Assembly (NCBI GenBank): GCA_046347625.1
Contig: JAXMFU010000002.1
Coordinates: 186,001-250,000 of the forward strand
Source: CAIMUS01 sp046347625
Lineage (GTDB): Bacteria; Pseudomonadota; Gammaproteobacteria; Competibacterales; Competibacteraceae
Direction: 5' to 3'
Length of the DNA stretch: 64,000 nt
Of the stretch, positions 8,969 through 17,611 are shown in pieces (the first letter of the stretch is position 1; the number at the start of each line of letters is the position of its first letter). A program made the position numbers and the translations under genes. The notes beneath the pieces were generated by a model. It searched no databases. It was not told the DNA's origin and saw only the letters and a program-made list of their open reading frames with translations.

Positions 8969-9931
8969 ATGAGCATCGCCCTCTCCCACTACTCCATTCT
9001 GCAATTCACTGCCGACACGCCCGGACACTTGCTCTTCCCAGGCCGCTCCAACGTTCCTGCTGGCACGCTCGGTTACATCCGCTCCGAGCCGCGCGCCCGT
9101 CTTGTGGCCGAGCGTGACAAACGGGAACAAGCAACTCCCTTAACTCTACCATGGCGCGATTATCCGGAATCCGTATTGACCGACTCCACCAAACTCTTCG
9201 ATGAATCCAATACCGCCAAGCGCATTACCGTGAGCGCCCGCAACGTGCTTAACGAGTTCGGTTACCGGGCCCGTATCGATGGGGTTTGGTGGGGCCGTTC
9301 CGGCGATCCTCCTCTGGACCCGGCCTGGCCGGTCCTGCTGTTCGCTTCCAGTGGCCTGCGGATGTGCCCGCTGGCGGAAGCGGAACAACGGGATGGCGAT
9401 ATTTTGACCGGCGTTCCGCTGGTGCGAGAGGGAAATCCGTCGGGTCGCAAATTCCTCATTGCCTGCTGTTCCGACGTGGCGCATAGCTATGAAGTTCATC
9501 CGCAGGGCTTGATCGGCCCTTCCGCCGAAGCTTGGTTGGCGCTTTCAAATACCTGGGAGGAAGGCAAGCAGCAAGGGCTACCTGACAACGAACTGGCTGA
9601 TCGTCTGGAACAGGTGGCAGCCGCTTACGGCGTCTCGCCCAGCCGCAATCTTCTACACTCGGTGCTCGGCCAACGTCCCGATGGCACGCTGGTAGTCGTC
9701 GCCCTGACCGGACCGCTCGACGGCATCGCTCAGGTACTCGTTCGAGACTTAGGTGTCCACAACGCCATCGTACTCGACAACGGCGGCAGCGTCGGCTGGC
9801 TGTACTGGTCGGGCAACGGCGCCGAACCGACTCTGTTAGTCGCCGGGCCGAATCATCGACCCGCCGGAACCGTTTTCCTGGACCTATCTACCGGTAGTTT
9901 CCCGCAACCACAGGCTCACCCAGAGTTATAG
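8969..9931 (+). CDS. putative phosphodiester glycosidase (NAGPA-like) family protein
   Basis: This 320-aa protein starts 7 bases after paralog 2, so it is probably in the same transcript. Its C-terminal third (about residues 220-300) has the pattern of the phosphodiester glycosidase family PF09992: LLHSVLGQRPDGTLVVV, then a helix, then AIVLDNGGSVGWLYW, where classic members have an NLDGGGSS-like loop. Family members remove a sugar, for example GlcNAc, from a phosphodiester. No signal peptide or membrane segment is seen, so it would act in the cytoplasm. The first 200 residues are not recognised. The family call is by eye on one region and is moderate; a structural relative without that activity is possible. 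Confidence 0.5.
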   Translation: MSIALSHYSILQFTADTPGHLLFPGRSNVPAGTLGYIRSEPRARLVAERDKREQATPLTLPWRDYPESVLTDSTKLFDESNTAKRITVSARNVLNEFGYRARIDGVWWGRSGDPPLDPAWPVLLFASSGLRMCPLAEAEQRDGDILTGVPLVREGNPSGRKFLIACCSDVAHSYEVHPQGLIGPSAEAWLALSNTWEEGKQQGLPDNELADRLEQVAAAYGVSPSRNLLHSVLGQRPDGTLVVVALTGPLDGIAQVLVRDLGVHNAIVLDNGGSVGWLYWSGNGAEPTLLVAGPNHRPAGTVFLDLSTGSFPQPQAHPEL

Positions 9932-10070
9932 ACTGTTGGGCGTACTTGCCAACCGTCAGTGGCCCGATAGAATTCAAGTTATGTTCATACGATGGATTTC
10001 ATTGCGGTGCCGCAATCTCAGGCGCGCCATATCTACGAGATCTATCCACATTAGCAACAGGCTTCGATAT

Positions 10071-10325
10071 ATGCGAACGACGATTCAACTCGATGCTCAC
10101 CTGCTATCCATGATCGAGCAATATGCCCGTGAAACCGGCCAGACACTTACTAACGTAATCGAAGACACATTGCGGGAAATGTTGGCCCAACGCAACAAGA
10201 GCGTTGGGCACAAGCCTGTCAAGCTGACTACGGTAAAGGGTAAAGGTCTTGTCCATAGCGAAATTGACTTGGATGATTCCAAAGTGCTACTTGATCTAAT
10301 GGAACAGGATAATGCTTCTAATTGA
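10071..10325 (+). CDS. ribbon-helix-helix antitoxin (VapB/CopG-like)
   Basis: This 84-aa protein begins MRTTIQLDAHLLSMIEQYA, an N-terminal beta strand followed by helices as in Arc/CopG ribbon-helix-helix repressors. It overlaps the PIN-domain toxin by 14 bases, the usual antitoxin-toxin order. The frame stays open upstream to 9936, but ATG 10071 begins exactly at the RHH strand and is preferred. It probably binds its own promoter and neutralises the downstream toxin. Confidence 0.8.
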   Translation: MRTTIQLDAHLLSMIEQYARETGQTLTNVIEDTLREMLAQRNKSVGHKPVKLTTVKGKGLVHSEIDLDDSKVLLDLMEQDNASN

Positions 10326-10743
10326 TGTTAATGTCCTGGTTTACGCACACCGGGAAGACGCACCTGATCATGATGCCTACTACAGATGGCTTGAAGCGCT
10401 GGTTAATTCTGACCAGCCCTATGGCATAACAGAACTCGTGCTCAGCGGTTTTATCCGTATAGTGACTCATCCCAAGATTTTTAATCCTCCTAGTTCACTC
10501 GATCAGGCACTTGCTTTTGCCAATGAACTGCGCGAACAACCAAATAGCATAATTGTTACACCGGGGCCTCGTCATTGGGAAATATTCTGTCGATTGTGCC
10601 GTGAAGTCGGGGCTAAGGGTAATCTTGTACCTGATGCTTATCTGGCCGCTTTTGCTATAGAAAGTGACAGTGAATGGGTTACCACAGATCGTGACTATCG
10701 TCGTTTTCCGGATTTACGTTATCGTCATCCTTTACAGCATTAA
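10312..10743 (+). CDS. vapC: VapC-type PIN-domain ribonuclease toxin
   Basis: This 143-aa PIN-domain protein has the acidic residues expected of the active site: D5 in LLIDVNVLVYAHR, E41, D108 in VPDAYLAAFA, and D126/D128 in TTDRDYRRF. VapC toxins cut tRNA or rRNA in a metal-dependent way. It overlaps its RHH antitoxin by 14 bases and ends one base into the first ATG of the AAA ATPase frame. Confidence 0.88.
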   Translation: MLLIDVNVLVYAHREDAPDHDAYYRWLEALVNSDQPYGITELVLSGFIRIVTHPKIFNPPSSLDQALAFANELREQPNSIIVTPGPRHWEIFCRLCREVGAKGNLVPDAYLAAFAIESDSEWVTTDRDYRRFPDLRYRHPLQH

Positions 10744-10766
10744 TGGTAGGGTCGCAGGTGAACACC

Positions 10767-12350
10767 ATGCGCTTCTTCAACACCGCCGGTCCGGTCGATT
10801 GTCGGGAACATTACTGCATACCGCCGCTGGAGCGGCTGGATCTGGAAGACGTCTTGATGCTGCTCCAGCAGAAAAAATACTTCGTTCTGCATGCGCCCCG
10901 CCAGACGGGTAAGACATCCTGTCTGCTGGCGCTGCTGGATTATCTGAATGCGGAGGGACAGTACCGCTGCGTCTATATTAACGTGGAAGCGGCGCAGGCG
11001 GCCCGGGAGGATGTCGGTGCCGCCATGCATGCCATGCTCAGCGAGTTGGCTGCCAGAGCTAAGACGATGCTCGATGACCCCTTCGTCGAGACTGTCTGGG
11101 CGGAAGTGCTGGCCAAAAATGGCCCTTACGGTGCGCTCAATGGAGTATTGACCGAATGGTCGGCCCATGATCCCAAGCCACTGATATTGTTGATCGATGA
11201 AATCGATTCGCTGGTCGGCGATACCTTGATTTCGGTGTTGCGGCAACTGCGTGCGGGTTACGATAAGCGACCGCGCTATTTTCCCCAAAGTGTCATTCTC
11301 TGTGGCGTACGGGATGTGCGGGATTACCGGATTCTGGCTGCCAGCGAAAAGACCGCCATTACCGGTGGCAGCCCATTCAATATCAAAGCCGCTTCTCTGC
11401 GATTAAAAGATTTCACCCGTTCCGAGATCGAAACCCTGTATCGCCAACATACCGAAGAAACCGGTCAGATTATCGTTCCTGAAGCCTTAGCTCTTATCTG
11501 GGAACTGAGCGAGGGACAACCCTGGCTGGTCAATGTCTTAGGCTATGAAACCTGTTTTCGCAGGAAAGCCGGGCGGGATCGAACTCGACCCATTACCGCC
11601 GAACAGGTGGAGGAAGCCAAGGAGAATCTGATCCTGCGGCGGGAGACCCATCTGGATCAATTGGCCGATAAACTCAAGGAAGAGCGGGTCAGGCGGGTGA
11701 TCGAACCGGTCTTGGCGGGCGATACGCTGGCCGAAGGTTTCCGCCGCGACGATGTCGATTATCTGGTCGATCTGGGCTTGATCAAGCAGGCCATCGGCGG
11801 TGCCATTCGGATTGCCAATCCGATCTATCAGGAAGTCATTCCCCGTGAATTAGGCTGGACCATTCAGTCGGGTATGACCGAGCAGACCGCCTGGTATGTC
11901 GATCAGGACGGGCGCCTGGATATTGCCAAATTAGTGGCCGCTTTCCAGGAATTTTTCCGGGAACATTCGGAGCATTGGGTGGAACGGTTTCAATACAAGG
12001 AAGCCGGTCCGCAATTACTCCTACAGGCGTTTTTGCAACGGATCGTGAATGGCGGTGGCCGGATCGAACGGGAATATGGCCTGGGCCGGTTACGTACCGA
12101 CTTATTGATTATCTGGCCCTATGACAACCAAGTTCAAAAAGGAGTGATCGAGCTTAAGGTCTTGCATAAGAGCCTCGAGCAAACCCTGGCCGCCGGCCTG
12201 CAACAGACCTGGGAATACATGGACCATTGCGCCACGGATGAAGGCCATCTGGTAATCTTCGACCGCATGCCGGGAAAATCCTGGGAAGAAAAAATCTATC
12301 GACGCCAGGAACAGGCGCACGGGAAAACCATCACGGTGTGGGGGATGTAA
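10767..12350 (+). CDS. AAA ATPase with C-terminal PD-(D/E)XK nuclease-like region
   Basis: This 527-aa protein belongs to the widespread family starting MRFFNTAGPV...IPPLERLD. Walker A is APRQTGKTS (residues 43-51), Walker B LILLIDEIDSL. About residues 330-370 look like a winged helix. The tail carries YGLGRLRTDLLI, then VIELKVL, giving D445 and E462-x-K464, the PD-(D/E)XK nuclease arrangement. Function is unknown; such STAND-like ATPase/nuclease proteins occur in mobile or defence settings. An in-frame ATG at 10743 would overlap vapC by one base, but 10767 matches the family start and follows an AGGTG. Confidence 0.8.
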   Translation: MRFFNTAGPVDCREHYCIPPLERLDLEDVLMLLQQKKYFVLHAPRQTGKTSCLLALLDYLNAEGQYRCVYINVEAAQAAREDVGAAMHAMLSELAARAKTMLDDPFVETVWAEVLAKNGPYGALNGVLTEWSAHDPKPLILLIDEIDSLVGDTLISVLRQLRAGYDKRPRYFPQSVILCGVRDVRDYRILAASEKTAITGGSPFNIKAASLRLKDFTRSEIETLYRQHTEETGQIIVPEALALIWELSEGQPWLVNVLGYETCFRRKAGRDRTRPITAEQVEEAKENLILRRETHLDQLADKLKEERVRRVIEPVLAGDTLAEGFRRDDVDYLVDLGLIKQAIGGAIRIANPIYQEVIPRELGWTIQSGMTEQTAWYVDQDGRLDIAKLVAAFQEFFREHSEHWVERFQYKEAGPQLLLQAFLQRIVNGGGRIEREYGLGRLRTDLLIIWPYDNQVQKGVIELKVLHKSLEQTLAAGLQQTWEYMDHCATDEGHLVIFDRMPGKSWEEKIYRRQEQAHGKTITVWGM

Positions 12351-12378
12351 AAAGCGTATTGCGGATGCGCCGGGCGGC

Positions 12379-13983
12379 TCACCGGACTTCCAGATCCAGC
12401 GCCGCCGCCAGCAGGGAACGGGTATACGCCATCCGCGGTTGTGCGAACAGTTGTCGTGCCGGTCCGGCTTCCACCGCCTGGCCGTCCTTCATCACCAGTA
12501 GATGACTGGCAAGGGCGCGCACCACGCGCAGGTCGTGGCTGATAAAGATATAGGCCAGCCGATAGCGGCTTTGCAGATCGCGCAGCAATGCGACGATCTG
12601 GGCCTGGACCGAGACATCCAGGGCGCTGGTCGGCTCATCCAGTATGATCAGACGGGGTTTCAGCACCAGGGCACGGGCAATGGCGATGCGCTGCCGCTGT
12701 CCGCCGGAAAATTCATGCGGATACCGATCCTGGGTGGCGGGATCCAATCCGACCTCGACGAGCGCCTGCGAGACAATGGCCCACCGTGCTTCCCGGTCGC
12801 CGCCCAGACCATGCACTTGTAGTCCTTCCGCCACGATCTGACCGACCGACAACCGAGGGCTGAGCGAACCGAACGGGTCCTGGAAGACAATTTGCATTTC
12901 CCGCCGTAACGGGCGCAGCGCCTGGCTGTTCAAGCCGTCGATCCGGTGGCTTTGAAACAGGATCGGGCCTTGGCTGCGCAACAGTCGCAGCAGTGCCAGT
13001 CCCAGGGTGGTCTTGCCCGAGCCACTTTCACCGACCACGCCCAAAGTTTGTCCGGCGCGCAAATTCAGGCTGATCCCATCGACAGCCTTGATATGCCCGA
13101 CCGTGCGCTGAATGATGCCCTTTTTGATGGGAAACCAGACTTTGAGTCGCTCGCAGGCGAGGATTTCCGGTGCCGTTTCATCGGCGACCGGTGGCTCACC
13201 GGCCGGTTGCGCGGCGAGCAATTGCCGGGTATAGGGTTGCCTGGGCGCGGCGAACAATTCCGCGACCGCCGCCTGCTCGACGATGTTGCCGGCCTGCATC
13301 ACGCAGACCCAATCGGCCATCTTGCGGACGATAGTGAGATCGTGGGTGATAAACAGGACCGCCATCCCGAAGCGGCGCTGTAAATCCCGCAGCAATTGCA
13401 GAATCTGCGCCTGGATAGTGACATCCAGGGCGGTGGTCGGCTCATCGGCGATCAACAGGTCCGGTTCGTTGGCCAGCGCCATGGCGATCATCACCCGTTG
13501 CCGCTGGCCGCCGGAAAGCTCATGGGGCAGGGCGTGCAGTCGCTGTTCCGCCTCGGGCAATCCGACCAGTCGCAATAACTCCAGAATCCGTGCCCGCGCC
13601 GCCGCTCCGACCAGTCCCTTGTGCAGCGCCAGCACCTCACCGATCTGCTTTTCGATCGAATGCAGGGGATTCAGGGAGGTCATGGGTTCCTGGAAGATCA
13701 TCGCGATTCGGTCGCCGCGGATCTGCCGCAGCCGTGCTTCCGATGCTTGCAGCAGTTCTTCGCCCGCCAGTCGGATGCTGCCGCTGGGGTGATGGGCCAG
13801 CGGATACGGTAGCAATCGCGGAATGGACAGCGCGGTAACCGACTTGCCCGAACCGCTCTCGCCGACCAGGGCCAGAATTTCGCCTCGCCGCAGAGTAAAG
13901 GAAACCCCGCGCACCGCCTGGAACGTGCCGAAGGAAACGGCCAGGTCGCGCACCTCGAGTAAAGGCGGGGAGCCGGCCGTCAT
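12379..13983 (-). CDS. yejF: peptide ABC transporter, dual ATP-binding protein YejF
   Basis: This 534-aa protein carries two complete ABC cassettes, as YejF does. The first has Walker A GESGSGKS (residues 41-48), signature LSGGQRQRV and Walker B LLIADEPTTALDV. The second has GESGSGKTT at about 320, FSGGQRQRI and LIILDEPTSALDV. It powers import of oligopeptides (and microcin C in E. coli) through YejB/YejE. It overlaps yejE by 4 bases (ATGA). The binding protein yejA and permease yejB are not upstream in this window. Confidence 0.92.
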   Translation of the reverse strand: MTAGSPPLLEVRDLAVSFGTFQAVRGVSFTLRRGEILALVGESGSGKSVTALSIPRLLPYPLAHHPSGSIRLAGEELLQASEARLRQIRGDRIAMIFQEPMTSLNPLHSIEKQIGEVLALHKGLVGAAARARILELLRLVGLPEAEQRLHALPHELSGGQRQRVMIAMALANEPDLLIADEPTTALDVTIQAQILQLLRDLQRRFGMAVLFITHDLTIVRKMADWVCVMQAGNIVEQAAVAELFAAPRQPYTRQLLAAQPAGEPPVADETAPEILACERLKVWFPIKKGIIQRTVGHIKAVDGISLNLRAGQTLGVVGESGSGKTTLGLALLRLLRSQGPILFQSHRIDGLNSQALRPLRREMQIVFQDPFGSLSPRLSVGQIVAEGLQVHGLGGDREARWAIVSQALVEVGLDPATQDRYPHEFSGGQRQRIAIARALVLKPRLIILDEPTSALDVSVQAQIVALLRDLQSRYRLAYIFISHDLRVVRALASHLLVMKDGQAVEAGPARQLFAQPRMAYTRSLLAAALDLEVR

Positions 13984-15026
13984 GACAGAAGCTTCCGCGG
14001 ATCGAAGGCATCGCGCACGGCCTCGCCCACGAAGACCAGTAGACTGAGCATCAGACCCAGCACCAGAAAGCTGGAGATACCCAGCCAGGGTGCTTGCAGA
14101 TTTTCCTTGCCCTGTCGCAGCAGATCGCCCAGTGAGGCCTCGCCTGGCGGCAGGCCGAGTCCCAGGAAATCCAGCGAGGTCAGCGCAACCAGGGAACCGG
14201 AAAGAATAAACGGCAGAAAAGTGAGCGTGGCGACCATGGCATTGGGCAGTACATGCTTGAACATGATTTGGGTATTGCCCATTCCCAACGCCCGGGCGGC
14301 GCGGACATAATCGAAGTTACGGGCGCGCAGAAATTCGGCCCGCACCACCCCGACCAGAGAGGTCCAACTGAACAGCATCAGCACCAACAGCAGGGTCCAG
14401 AAACCGGGGACAATGACACTGGAGACGATAATCAGAATAAACAATTGCGGCAGTCCCCCCCAGATCTCCAGAAACCGCTGGAATAGCAGATCCAGCCAGC
14501 CGCCGAAATAACCCTGCACCGCGCCCGCGGCCACGCCGAGCAGCGAGGAACTCAGCGTCAGCAGCAGGCCGAACAGCACCGAAATGCGGAAGCCATAGAG
14601 CAAACGGGCCAGCACGTCACGGCCCTGATCGTCGGTACCCAGCCAGTTGACTGCCGAGGGCGGCGCCGGCGCCGGTACCGGCAACTCGTAATTGGTCGTG
14701 TCGTAGCTGAAGCGGATCGGCGGCCACAGCATCCAGCCTTTGGCATTGATCAGCTGCTGTAAATAGGGGTCGCGGTAATTGGCGGTGGTGGGAAACAGCC
14801 CGCCGAAATCGGTCTCGGGATAATCCTTGATGACGGGAAAATACCAGGAGCCGTCGTAGCGCACCAGCAGGGGGCGGTCATTGGCGATAAAGTTGGCGAA
14901 CAGGCTGAGGCCGAACAGCGTCAGGAAGATCCACAGCGACCAGTAACCGCGCCCATTGGCGCGGAAGCGGGCCAGGCGTCGCTGCGTCAAGGGAGAAACA
15001 TGCATGCCGAGGAAGCGTGTTGTCAT
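13980..15026 (-). CDS. yejE: peptide ABC transporter permease YejE
   Basis: This 348-aa permease has one N-terminal membrane segment (about 30-48), a long periplasmic stretch typical of YejE (YRDPYLQQLINAKGWMLWPP) with NWLGTDDQGRDVLARLLYG, then five membrane helices. The EAA loop is RAARALGMGNTQIMFKHVLP. It is translated just before yejF and overlaps it. Normally yejB precedes yejE; here repeats and then aguB lie upstream, so the transporter is either completed elsewhere or incomplete. Confidence 0.92.
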   Translation of the reverse strand: MTTRFLGMHVSPLTQRRLARFRANGRGYWSLWIFLTLFGLSLFANFIANDRPLLVRYDGSWYFPVIKDYPETDFGGLFPTTANYRDPYLQQLINAKGWMLWPPIRFSYDTTNYELPVPAPAPPSAVNWLGTDDQGRDVLARLLYGFRISVLFGLLLTLSSSLLGVAAGAVQGYFGGWLDLLFQRFLEIWGGLPQLFILIIVSSVIVPGFWTLLLVLMLFSWTSLVGVVRAEFLRARNFDYVRAARALGMGNTQIMFKHVLPNAMVATLTFLPFILSGSLVALTSLDFLGLGLPPGEASLGDLLRQGKENLQAPWLGISSFLVLGLMLSLLVFVGEAVRDAFDPRKLLS

Positions 15027-15096
15027 AACGGCTTATCTTAACCGTTTGTCAGCTTTCTCCCAAACCCTGGGAGCGCCGGTTTGCTGATAACCGTCC

Positions 15097-15169
15097 GTAG
15101 GTTGGGTTAGACGCGCCCCCTACCAGGCCGGCAGCTCGCAGAAAAGTTGCCGGCGCGTCGTAACCCAAC
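15097..15169. repeat. GGGTTAGACGCGC palindromic repeat, copy 1
   Basis: The left arm GTAGGTTGGGTTAGACGCGC is matched by a right arm GCGCGTCGTAACCCAAC, making an imperfect hairpin of about 73 bases. Other copies are at 15294-15366, 16609-16681 and 24604-24676, all between genes. Confidence 0.8.
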
Positions 15170-15173
15170 AATC

Positions 15174-15290
15174 GTAGACCGGAATAAGCGTAGCGATAGC
15201 GAAGCATTTCCGGCGCCCGGTGCCTTGCCGGAAACGCCGCGTTGCGGCCTTATTCCGGCCTACGGAATTTTCATCCACGGAGGTGTCAAG
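15174..15290. repeat. CCGGAATAAGCG intergenic repeat, copy 1
   Basis: This palindromic element begins GTAGACCGGAATAAGCGTAG and ends TTATTCCGGCCTACGG followed by AATTTTCATCCACGG. Close copies lie at 38404-38520 and 41144-41260, and a diverged one at 51360-51451. It sits between two copies of the GGGTTAGACGCGC repeat. Together these fill the 382-base gap between yejE and aguB, where I see no gene. Confidence 0.8.
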
Positions 15291-15293
15291 TCC

Positions 15294-15366
15294 GTAGGTT
15301 GGGTTAGACGCGCTCCCTACCAGGCCGGCAGCTCGCAGAGACGTTGCCGGCGCGTCGTAACCCAAC
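15294..15366. repeat. GGGTTAGACGCGC palindromic repeat, copy 2
   Basis: This is nearly identical to copy 1 (15097-15169), including the inner CTACCAGGCCGGCAGCTCGC segment, in the same orientation. It lies just downstream of aguB's 3' end. Confidence 0.8.
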
Positions 15367-15408
15367 ATGAGGGCTGGCAGACCTCGATGCTGTGTTAACG
15401 TGGCTGGT

Positions 15409-16299
15409 TCAATCCAGATACCGTTTTACCAAGCCATCATAAGCATCGATACGCCGATCGCGCAGATAGGGCCACAGCCGGCGCACCGTCTCGGAGCGGT
15501 TCAAATCCACCTCGGTAGTTAACACCGTCGCCGCATCCGTCGGTGCGCTGGCCAGAATTTCACCTTGCGGACCGGCCACAAAGCTGCTGCCCCAGAACAA
15601 GGCGCCGGCGGTATGGCCGGAAGGGTCCGGCTCGAAACCGACCCGATTGCAGACCACTACCGGCAGGCCGTTGGCAATCGCATGGGCGCGCTGGATGGTA
15701 ATCCAGGCATCGCGCTGGCGTTGTCGTTCGGCGGCATCGTCTTCCGGATTCCAGCCGATAGCGGTCGGATAGAGTAAAATTTCCGCCCCCGCCAGGGCCA
15801 TCAAGCGGGCGGCTTCCGGGTACCACTGATCCCAACAGACCAGTACGCCCAGTTTTCCCACCGAGGTGGCGATCGGCGTGAAACCTAGATCGCCGGGCGC
15901 GAAATAAAATTTCTCGTAATAGCCGGGATCGTCAGGAATATGCATTTTGCGGTATTTGCCCGCAATCCGGCCGTCACGCTCCAGCACCACAGCGGTATTA
16001 TGGTAAAGCCCCGGCGCCCGGCGCTCGAACAGCGAGGCGACCAGCACGATACCAAGTTCCTTGGCCACAGCGCCCAATTGTTCGGTAGAAGGACCCGGGA
16101 TCGGCTCGGCCAGATCGAAGCAGGCGGTATCCTCGGTCTGACAGCAATACGGCCCGGTATGGAGTTCCTGCAACAGCACCAGCCGCGCGCCCTGGGCGGC
16201 GGCCTCGCGGATACCGGCGATGGAGGTGGCCAGATTGGTGGCGCGGTTGTTGCTGCAACCTTGCTGTACTAGACCGACAGTAAGGATTTGATGAGACAC
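15409..16299 (-). CDS. aguB: N-carbamoylputrescine amidase
   Basis: This 296-aa nitrilase-superfamily enzyme has the full Glu-Lys-Cys triad: E45 in LLQELH, K118 in KYRKMHIPDD and C155 in VLVCWDQWYPE. The flanking FYFAPGDLGF and YPTAIGW blocks are typical of AguB, which hydrolyses N-carbamoylputrescine to putrescine, CO2 and ammonia in the arginine/agmatine route. The agmatine deiminase partner (aguA) is not in the window. Its start overlaps the 3' end of a Phd-type antitoxin gene by 31 bases. Confidence 0.92.
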   Translation of the reverse strand: MSHQILTVGLVQQGCSNNRATNLATSIAGIREAAAQGARLVLLQELHTGPYCCQTEDTACFDLAEPIPGPSTEQLGAVAKELGIVLVASLFERRAPGLYHNTAVVLERDGRIAGKYRKMHIPDDPGYYEKFYFAPGDLGFTPIATSVGKLGVLVCWDQWYPEAARLMALAGAEILLYPTAIGWNPEDDAAERQRQRDAWITIQRAHAIANGLPVVVCNRVGFEPDPSGHTAGALFWGSSFVAGPQGEILASAPTDAATVLTTEVDLNRSETVRRLWPYLRDRRIDAYDGLVKRYLD

Positions 16300-16520
16300 G
16301 GGATCGTGTCCTCCGGTAACGGTGCGTCGAAGTCCTCCGCAATCCGCATCTGTCCCTTCATGCTGCCGGGTTCACGCACTGTGGCGGCAGGTATGTAGCC
16401 AGTCAGTCGAGCCACTGGACGGCCAGACTTGGCAATCATGATTTCTTCACCATTGGCAATACGTTTCAACAACTTGGAAAAATGAGTTTTTGCCTCGTGG
16501 ACGTTGACGACGGTCTCCAT
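16269..16520 (-). CDS. orphan Phd/YefM-type antitoxin
   Basis: This 83-aa protein starts METVVNVHEAKTHFSKLLKR and continues with GEEIMIAKSGRPVARL, the standard Phd/YefM DNA-binding fold. The end of the family pattern, DFDAPLPED, is present, but the last dozen residues run out of frame into aguB. The usual PIN or RelE toxin is missing; aguB follows instead. I chose ATG 16520 because the conserved fold begins there; the frame stays open upstream to 16583. Confidence 0.8.
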   Translation of the reverse strand: METVVNVHEAKTHFSKLLKRIANGEEIMIAKSGRPVARLTGYIPAATVREPGSMKGQMRIAEDFDAPLPEDTIPCLIKSLLSV

Positions 16521-16558
16521 GGAGTGGCTCCCGAAATTGGCTAAGAGTGAGTTTAACT

Positions 16559-16681
16559 GGTCATGCTCCCTACAAAAGGGCACCCCTGGCGATGAAACTC
16601 GGCCCCCTGTCGGGTTACGACGCGCCGGTAATCTCTCTGCTATCAGCGGCTTGGGTAGGGGGCGCGTCTAACCCGACCTAC
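16559..16681. repeat. GGGTTAGACGCGC palindromic repeat, copy 3, with extended flank
   Basis: The core 16609-16681 reads GTCGGGTTACGACGCGCC ... GGCGCGTCTAACCCGACC. The flank 16559-16608 (GGTCATGCTC ... GGCGATGAAACTCGGCCCCC) is also shared with the copy at 24604-24725, in opposite orientation. The repeat unit is therefore longer than the hairpin itself. Confidence 0.75.
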
Positions 16682-16798
16682 GAGCGGATTTTCACGATAA
16701 CCCTTGGAAACCGCTGTTGCCAAGCCTGCGTTTCAGCGACCACCGGCAAGGGTATCTTGCACTCTCCCTATGGATCGGCTCCGGCTGAAAAGCTACCC

Positions 16799-17611
16799 TC
16801 ACGCCAGCAACCGCCGCTCACACAGCCGGATAGCCAGCGCCAGAAAGCCCACGCTGTAGCCGGCCAATACCAGCAGATGCAGCCAAGGTTGCTCCAGCGG
16901 CAGACCCGTCATCAAAGGCCGGACCAGCTCCACCGAATGAATCAGCGGCAACAACCAGGCCAGCCATTGAATCACCGGGGGCATTTCCTGTAAGGGAAAA
17001 AAAACACTGCTGAGCAACATCATGGGGGTCATCAGCAGGGTGTAGTAGTACATGAAAAAATCGTAGTTCTTGGCACAGGCGGTAACCACCAGCGCCATGG
17101 CGGCGAAACACAGCCCGGTAAGAAAAATCACCGGCAGGGCCAGCAAGGCCCAGCCATCCGCCACGGTGCCCAGCAGCGCCGCCACCACCATAATCGCCAC
17201 ACTGCTGATCAACCCCTTGGTCGCCGCCCAAATCGCCTCCCCGATGACGATATCCGCCACCGACAGCGGTGTGGCCAGCATGGCATCCCAGGTTTTCTGC
17301 ACATCCATCCGGGTAAAGGCGGAATACAAACCTTCGAATGAGGCGGTGTTCATAGCGCTGGAACAGACCATCCCGGAGGCCAGAAACACCAGATACGGCA
17401 GCCCGCCGATGGTGCCGATGAAAGTTCCTAAACCATAACCCAACGCCAGTAGATAAAGCAGAGGCTCACCGAAATTGCCCAACATGGCCGGCCCCACCAG
17501 CTTCAGCCAGACCCGATAATGGCGCCGCCATACCGGCAGCCAGCGCAGGACCGACGGCAACGCCGGGGAAACATCCACCGCAACGCCATTATTGTTCATC
17601 GCGTAACTCAC
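16799..17611 (-). CDS. ABC-2 type transporter permease (NodJ-like)
   Basis: This 270-aa integral membrane protein has about six hydrophobic segments and the ABC-2 family pattern MMLLSSVFFPLQEMPPVIQW followed by LPLIHSVELVRPLM, typical of NodJ-type permeases. It probably exports a lipid-linked, saccharide or drug-like substrate with the ATPase encoded just upstream, whose 3' end overlaps it by 23 bases. The substrate cannot be told from sequence. Confidence 0.85.
   Translation of the reverse strand: MSYAMNNNGVAVDVSPALPSVLRWLPVWRRHYRVWLKLVGPAMLGNFGEPLLYLLALGYGLGTFIGTIGGLPYLVFLASGMVCSSAMNTASFEGLYSAFTRMDVQKTWDAMLATPLSVADIVIGEAIWAATKGLISSVAIMVVAALLGTVADGWALLALPVIFLTGLCFAAMALVVTACAKNYDFFMYYYTLLMTPMMLLSSVFFPLQEMPPVIQWLAWLLPLIHSVELVRPLMTGLPLEQPWLHLLVLAGYSVGFLALAIRLCERRLLA

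Noticed and set aside
9936..10070. Longer N-terminus for the RHH antitoxin
   Set aside because: The family fold starts at ATG 10071 and the upstream 45 codons are unlike any antitoxin.
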